A program made the position numbers and the translations under genes. Below are positions 62,085 through 64,000 of a stretch of 64,000 nt of DNA, one piece after another. Position 1 is the first letter of the stretch; every line of letters starts with the position of its first letter. The DNA comes from Spirosoma sp. KCTC 42546 (GTDB taxonomy: Bacteria > Bacteroidota > Bacteroidia > Cytophagales > Spirosomataceae), in the NCBI RefSeq assembly GCF_006965485.1, contig NZ_CP041360.1, positions 1,426,001 through 1,490,000 of the forward strand, given 5' to 3'. Under the pieces are notes generated by a model. It did not search any database. It had not been told where the DNA came from and saw only the letters and a list, made by a program, of their open reading frames with translations.

Positions 62085-62330
62085 ATGGCTATGGAAGCAA
62101 CGTTTGTATTAGATGCCCAAGAAGACCGGTTACAGTTTGCTGAACGATTAACCAGCTTTTTTGCTGGTAAAACCATTCGGGTTCGTGTAGAAGAAGTTGC
62201 CAGTGAGGCAGTTGAGCAACAATCTCTGCTAAAACGCATGGAAGCACTCCGGTTGCTGACAGAACAGGTTCCGGTTACGTTACAACCCGGCATGGACATA
62301 AACGATTTGATTGACGAGGTTAACGAATGA
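62085..62330 (+). CDS. Antitoxin of the PIN-domain module
   Basis: An 81-residue acidic protein just upstream of a PIN toxin. An N-terminal strand (MEATFVLDAQEDRLQFAERL) is followed by TIRVRVEE, a helical middle and an acidic end (MDINDLIDEVNE). The domain order fits a VapB-like antitoxin whose C-terminus blocks the toxin, although no AbrB or ribbon-helix-helix motif is certain. A second ATG at 62091 is also possible. The toxin ATG follows 7 bp after the stop. Confidence 0.75.
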   Translation: MAMEATFVLDAQEDRLQFAERLTSFFAGKTIRVRVEEVASEAVEQQSLLKRMEALRLLTEQVPVTLQPGMDINDLIDEVNE

Positions 62331-62337
62331 CGAACGA

Positions 62338-62769
62338 ATGATTTATTTTGACACGGACGTTCTCGTTCATTATTTCGTTGCCTATGCTCCAGTTCAACAT
62401 CAGCAGTCAAAAGTAATTGTGGGACAGGCCATGACCGATGGTCAGTTTTATGTATCTCAACTGTCGATGCAGGAGTTAGCACATACAATGGGCAAGTTCA
62501 ATCAACCCGCTCCACTAGTTGAAGAGGCTATGAATATCTTAAGGAGTATATCGCCTGTTAACTACAATCTTAGCCATTTTGAACGAGCCATGCAGTTGGC
62601 GACCAGAACAGGATTTAGTAGTATTAATGACTGCTTGCACACGGCCCTGGCTGAGTCGCAAGGTTGCGCTGAAATCATCACCTACAATCGAAAACAGTTC
62701 GACATCATCAAATCGTTGACTACTTTGAAGGTGACAATTTTGAAAGTCGATGAAGTTGAATTGAAATAA
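62338..62769 (+). CDS. PIN-domain ribonuclease toxin (VapC-like)
   Basis: A 143-residue PIN-domain protein. The acidic metal-binding residues are Asp in MIYFDTDVLVHYF, Glu in LSMQELAHTMG and Asp in FSSINDCLHTALAE, with the late IITYNRKQFD motif; together these form the Mg-dependent ribonuclease site. VapC toxins cleave tRNA or rRNA when the antitoxin is degraded. The ATG at 62338 is preferred because it places the first Asp at residue 5. All active-site acids are intact, so the module may be functional. It converges on the DUF4136 gene with 56 bp between the stops. Confidence 0.88.
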   Translation: MIYFDTDVLVHYFVAYAPVQHQQSKVIVGQAMTDGQFYVSQLSMQELAHTMGKFNQPAPLVEEAMNILRSISPVNYNLSHFERAMQLATRTGFSSINDCLHTALAESQGCAEIITYNRKQFDIIKSLTTLKVTILKVDEVELK

Positions 62770-62770
62770 T

Positions 62771-62810
62771 AGCAGGGGCGCGCCACTCTCCCGAATGACG
62801 CGCCCCTGCT
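62771..62810. terminator. Hairpin between the PIN toxin and DUF4136 genes
   Basis: AGCAGGGGCGCG... pairs with ...CGCGCCCCTGCT (15-bp arms, one mismatch) around ACTCTCCCGAA, starting 1 bp after the toxin stop. Confidence 0.85.
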
Positions 62811-62825
62811 ATTGCTACAAAGTAA

Positions 62826-63374
62826 CTAAAACTTATCAGCCCGGTAGGGATATTGGTTGAAAATCAGGTTGACGGCTTCCCGGATTTTGCCTTCCTGACG
62901 ATCCAGCCCGTTTGTCGATGTTAGCCCTGAAGCCAGCCCTTGCCAGACAGATTGGTCGGTTTGGGTGTCGACGAGGTTGACCAGAATGGTGCCCGCCTGA
63001 ATATTAATGTCCTTTTCTTTTCCCAGACTCTGGACTGCACCAGGAGTGACATTGTCGGTGTCTGAACCTGTGTACCCCTTAATCGTTGTAGGCTGGTCGA
63101 ACACGCGGACATTGACAATCAGGTCGGGCGATTGACGAGCCAACGTATAGCCCCGACCGTCCATCGCATTGCCAATGGCATCCCGTATCTGTTTTTTAAT
63201 GACCGGACTGTTCCTGGCATATTCTTGCTTGGTATCGGGTTGCGTAGCCCAGGCGTAACTTTTAAAGTGACTAAAGTCAGTATTGGGTCTGATTTCGCTG
63301 TCTATCGTAACGTTTTGTGCCTGAGTCAGGCTGGCGGCTAGCATCAATGCGGCACCTAAAAATAACCGTTTCAT
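62826..63374 (-). CDS. DUF4136 domain-containing exported protein
   Basis: A 182-residue protein with a signal peptide (ending near SLTQA). DUF4136 is recognisable from TDFSHFKSYAWATQPDTKQ at about 32-50, VIKKQIRDAIGNAMDGRGYT, PDLIVNVRVF, the strand INIQAGTILVNLVDTQTDQS and VWQG, and the conserved C-terminus LDRQEGKIREAVNLIFNQYP. Periplasmic or outer-membrane-associated; function unknown. The last 79 bp are duplicated at 61900-61980 on the far side of the PIN module. Confidence 0.92.
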   Translation of the reverse strand: MKRLFLGAALMLAASLTQAQNVTIDSEIRPNTDFSHFKSYAWATQPDTKQEYARNSPVIKKQIRDAIGNAMDGRGYTLARQSPDLIVNVRVFDQPTTIKGYTGSDTDNVTPGAVQSLGKEKDINIQAGTILVNLVDTQTDQSVWQGLASGLTSTNGLDRQEGKIREAVNLIFNQYPYRADKF

Positions 63375-63495
63375 AACTGTGTTGAATTAAATTGATACAA
63401 GGTTTACACCTGTTTGGTATCAATAACGAACACAGGCCAGGTCGGTTAATTAAAAGGTTGTTAAATGATAAGAAGTAAAGAATTAGGCTGACTTC

Positions 63496-64000
63496 TCAAT
63501 AATCATAAACATGCTCAATTTTCACCTTTTGCTCGTTCACATACCGGATGGTTTTATCTAATGAGCCCACTGTCGTTACCAGCGCAACCCGCTTCAGGCC
63601 GGGTTTGGTAACGATCGGTTGCGTGAATACCAATTGCAGATTAGGGGAGACAGGTTGCCAGGTTTCGGGAGCGAGTACCGTTAGTAAAATGGCCGAATTA
63701 TTCCCGGCTATCTCGCGAAACGTTACACCCTGACTGACCAATGCCGACACCGCCGGATGAAACGCTTCATACCGGGGCAGCAGCAATAAGGCCGAGCCAT
63801 CGGGGTAGGTTTTGGCAGGGGGCACGGGGCTTGGGGCAGGGGGAACCTTGTCTATAATAACGGCGGTGGTTAGCAGGGCTTCCTCATAGGAGGCTTTGGT
63901 GCCGAGTTTGATGAGGTAGCCGTAACCCGCTTTTACCAGTAATTCGGTCAGCAATAGGTACTTGCATTCGCATTTGCGGATGAAGTGCGGCCCCCAAAAC
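63496..64000 (-). CDS. Hypothetical protein, N-terminus beyond the window
   Basis: At least 167 residues are visible; the frame remains open to base 64000. It begins in view with FWGPHFIRKCECKYLLLTEL and LVKAGYGYLIKLG. A proline-rich linker follows (KVPPAPSPVPPAKTYPDG), then a mixed alpha/beta part (LLLLPRYEAFHPAVSALVSQ) and a basic end (DKTIRYVNEQKVKIEHVYDY). I do not recognise a family. The KCECKY motif holds two cysteines near the visible start. Confidence 0.65.
   Translation of the reverse strand, partial: FWGPHFIRKCECKYLLLTELLVKAGYGYLIKLGTKASYEEALLTTAVIIDKVPPAPSPVPPAKTYPDGSALLLLPRYEAFHPAVSALVSQGVTFREIAGNNSAILLTVLAPETWQPVSPNLQLVFTQPIVTKPGLKRVALVTTVGSLDKTIRYVNEQKVKIEHVYDY

Noticed and set aside
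1..64000. Prophage or insertion sequence
   Set aside because: No transposase, integrase, terminase or capsid gene is recognisable; the only phage-like items are the RecE-like nuclease and the XRE regulator.

Overview
The window looks like the chromosome of a Bacteroidota member of the order Cytophagales, most like Spirosoma and its relatives. Supporting features are four SusC/SusD (RagA/RagB) pairs, a secreted protein with a type IX secretion (T9SS) C-terminal domain, Bacteroidota families such as DUF4136, DUF4468, CotH and PorT-like barrels, promoters of the TTTG-N19/20-TAnnTTTG type, and weak Shine-Dalgarno sequences. I see no rRNA, tRNA, CRISPR array or complete insertion sequence. Genus is an inference.

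Layout. 1-3.0 kb: the N-terminus of a molybdopterin oxidoreductase-like protein coupled to its cytochrome b anchor, a metallo-beta-lactamase-fold hydrolase and a patatin phospholipase. 3.6-14.5 kb: two tandem paralogous SusC/SusD pairs whose promoters are also copies. 15-23.2 kb: a five-gene operon (SusC, SusD, two lipoproteins, an M43 zinc metalloprotease with a T9SS domain) that reads as a peptide-utilisation locus. 23.2-24.3 kb: a decaying ParE-type toxin-antitoxin module followed by an orphan copy of the metalloprotease 3' end. 24.3-31.6 kb: a GT2 glycosyltransferase, an AT-rich spacer, an exported cyanophycinase-like peptidase and a fourth SusC/SusD pair. 32-47.4 kb: mainly envelope and maintenance genes (OmpA-like protein, endonuclease III, AsmA-like protein, DinB, a NagZ-like/beta-lactamase fusion, a PorT-like barrel, a sigma/anti-sigma pair, a DUF748 protein and an unusual 22-residue repeat protein). 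47.5-50.1 kb: a RecE-like PD-(D/E)XK nuclease with two unknown proteins, divergent from an XRE regulator. 50.2-57.5 kb: a GHMP (glucuronokinase-like) kinase with GalU, a CotH/DUF11 protein and a sulfatase. 57.5-64 kb: aspS, a broken DUF559 gene, an M20 amidohydrolase, a VapBC-like module beside a DUF4136 gene with an orphan copy of its 3' end, and a partial gene at the edge.

Two patterns stand out. First, both toxin-antitoxin modules have the same architecture: intact host gene 3' end, module pointing tail-to-tail at it, then an orphan copy of that host gene's 3' end in the same orientation. This is what 3'-end-replacing insertion leaves behind, although loss of tandem paralogues could also explain it. 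Second, from about 33 kb onward most gene ends, and several 5' leaders and within-cluster gaps, carry a long inverted repeat with arms of 16-48 bp. They include a spacer-free 68-bp perfect palindrome and two members of one shared family.

Many start codons were moved to an internal ATG because the longest open frame began with an implausible TTG or GTG extension before a signal peptide or conserved N-terminus.
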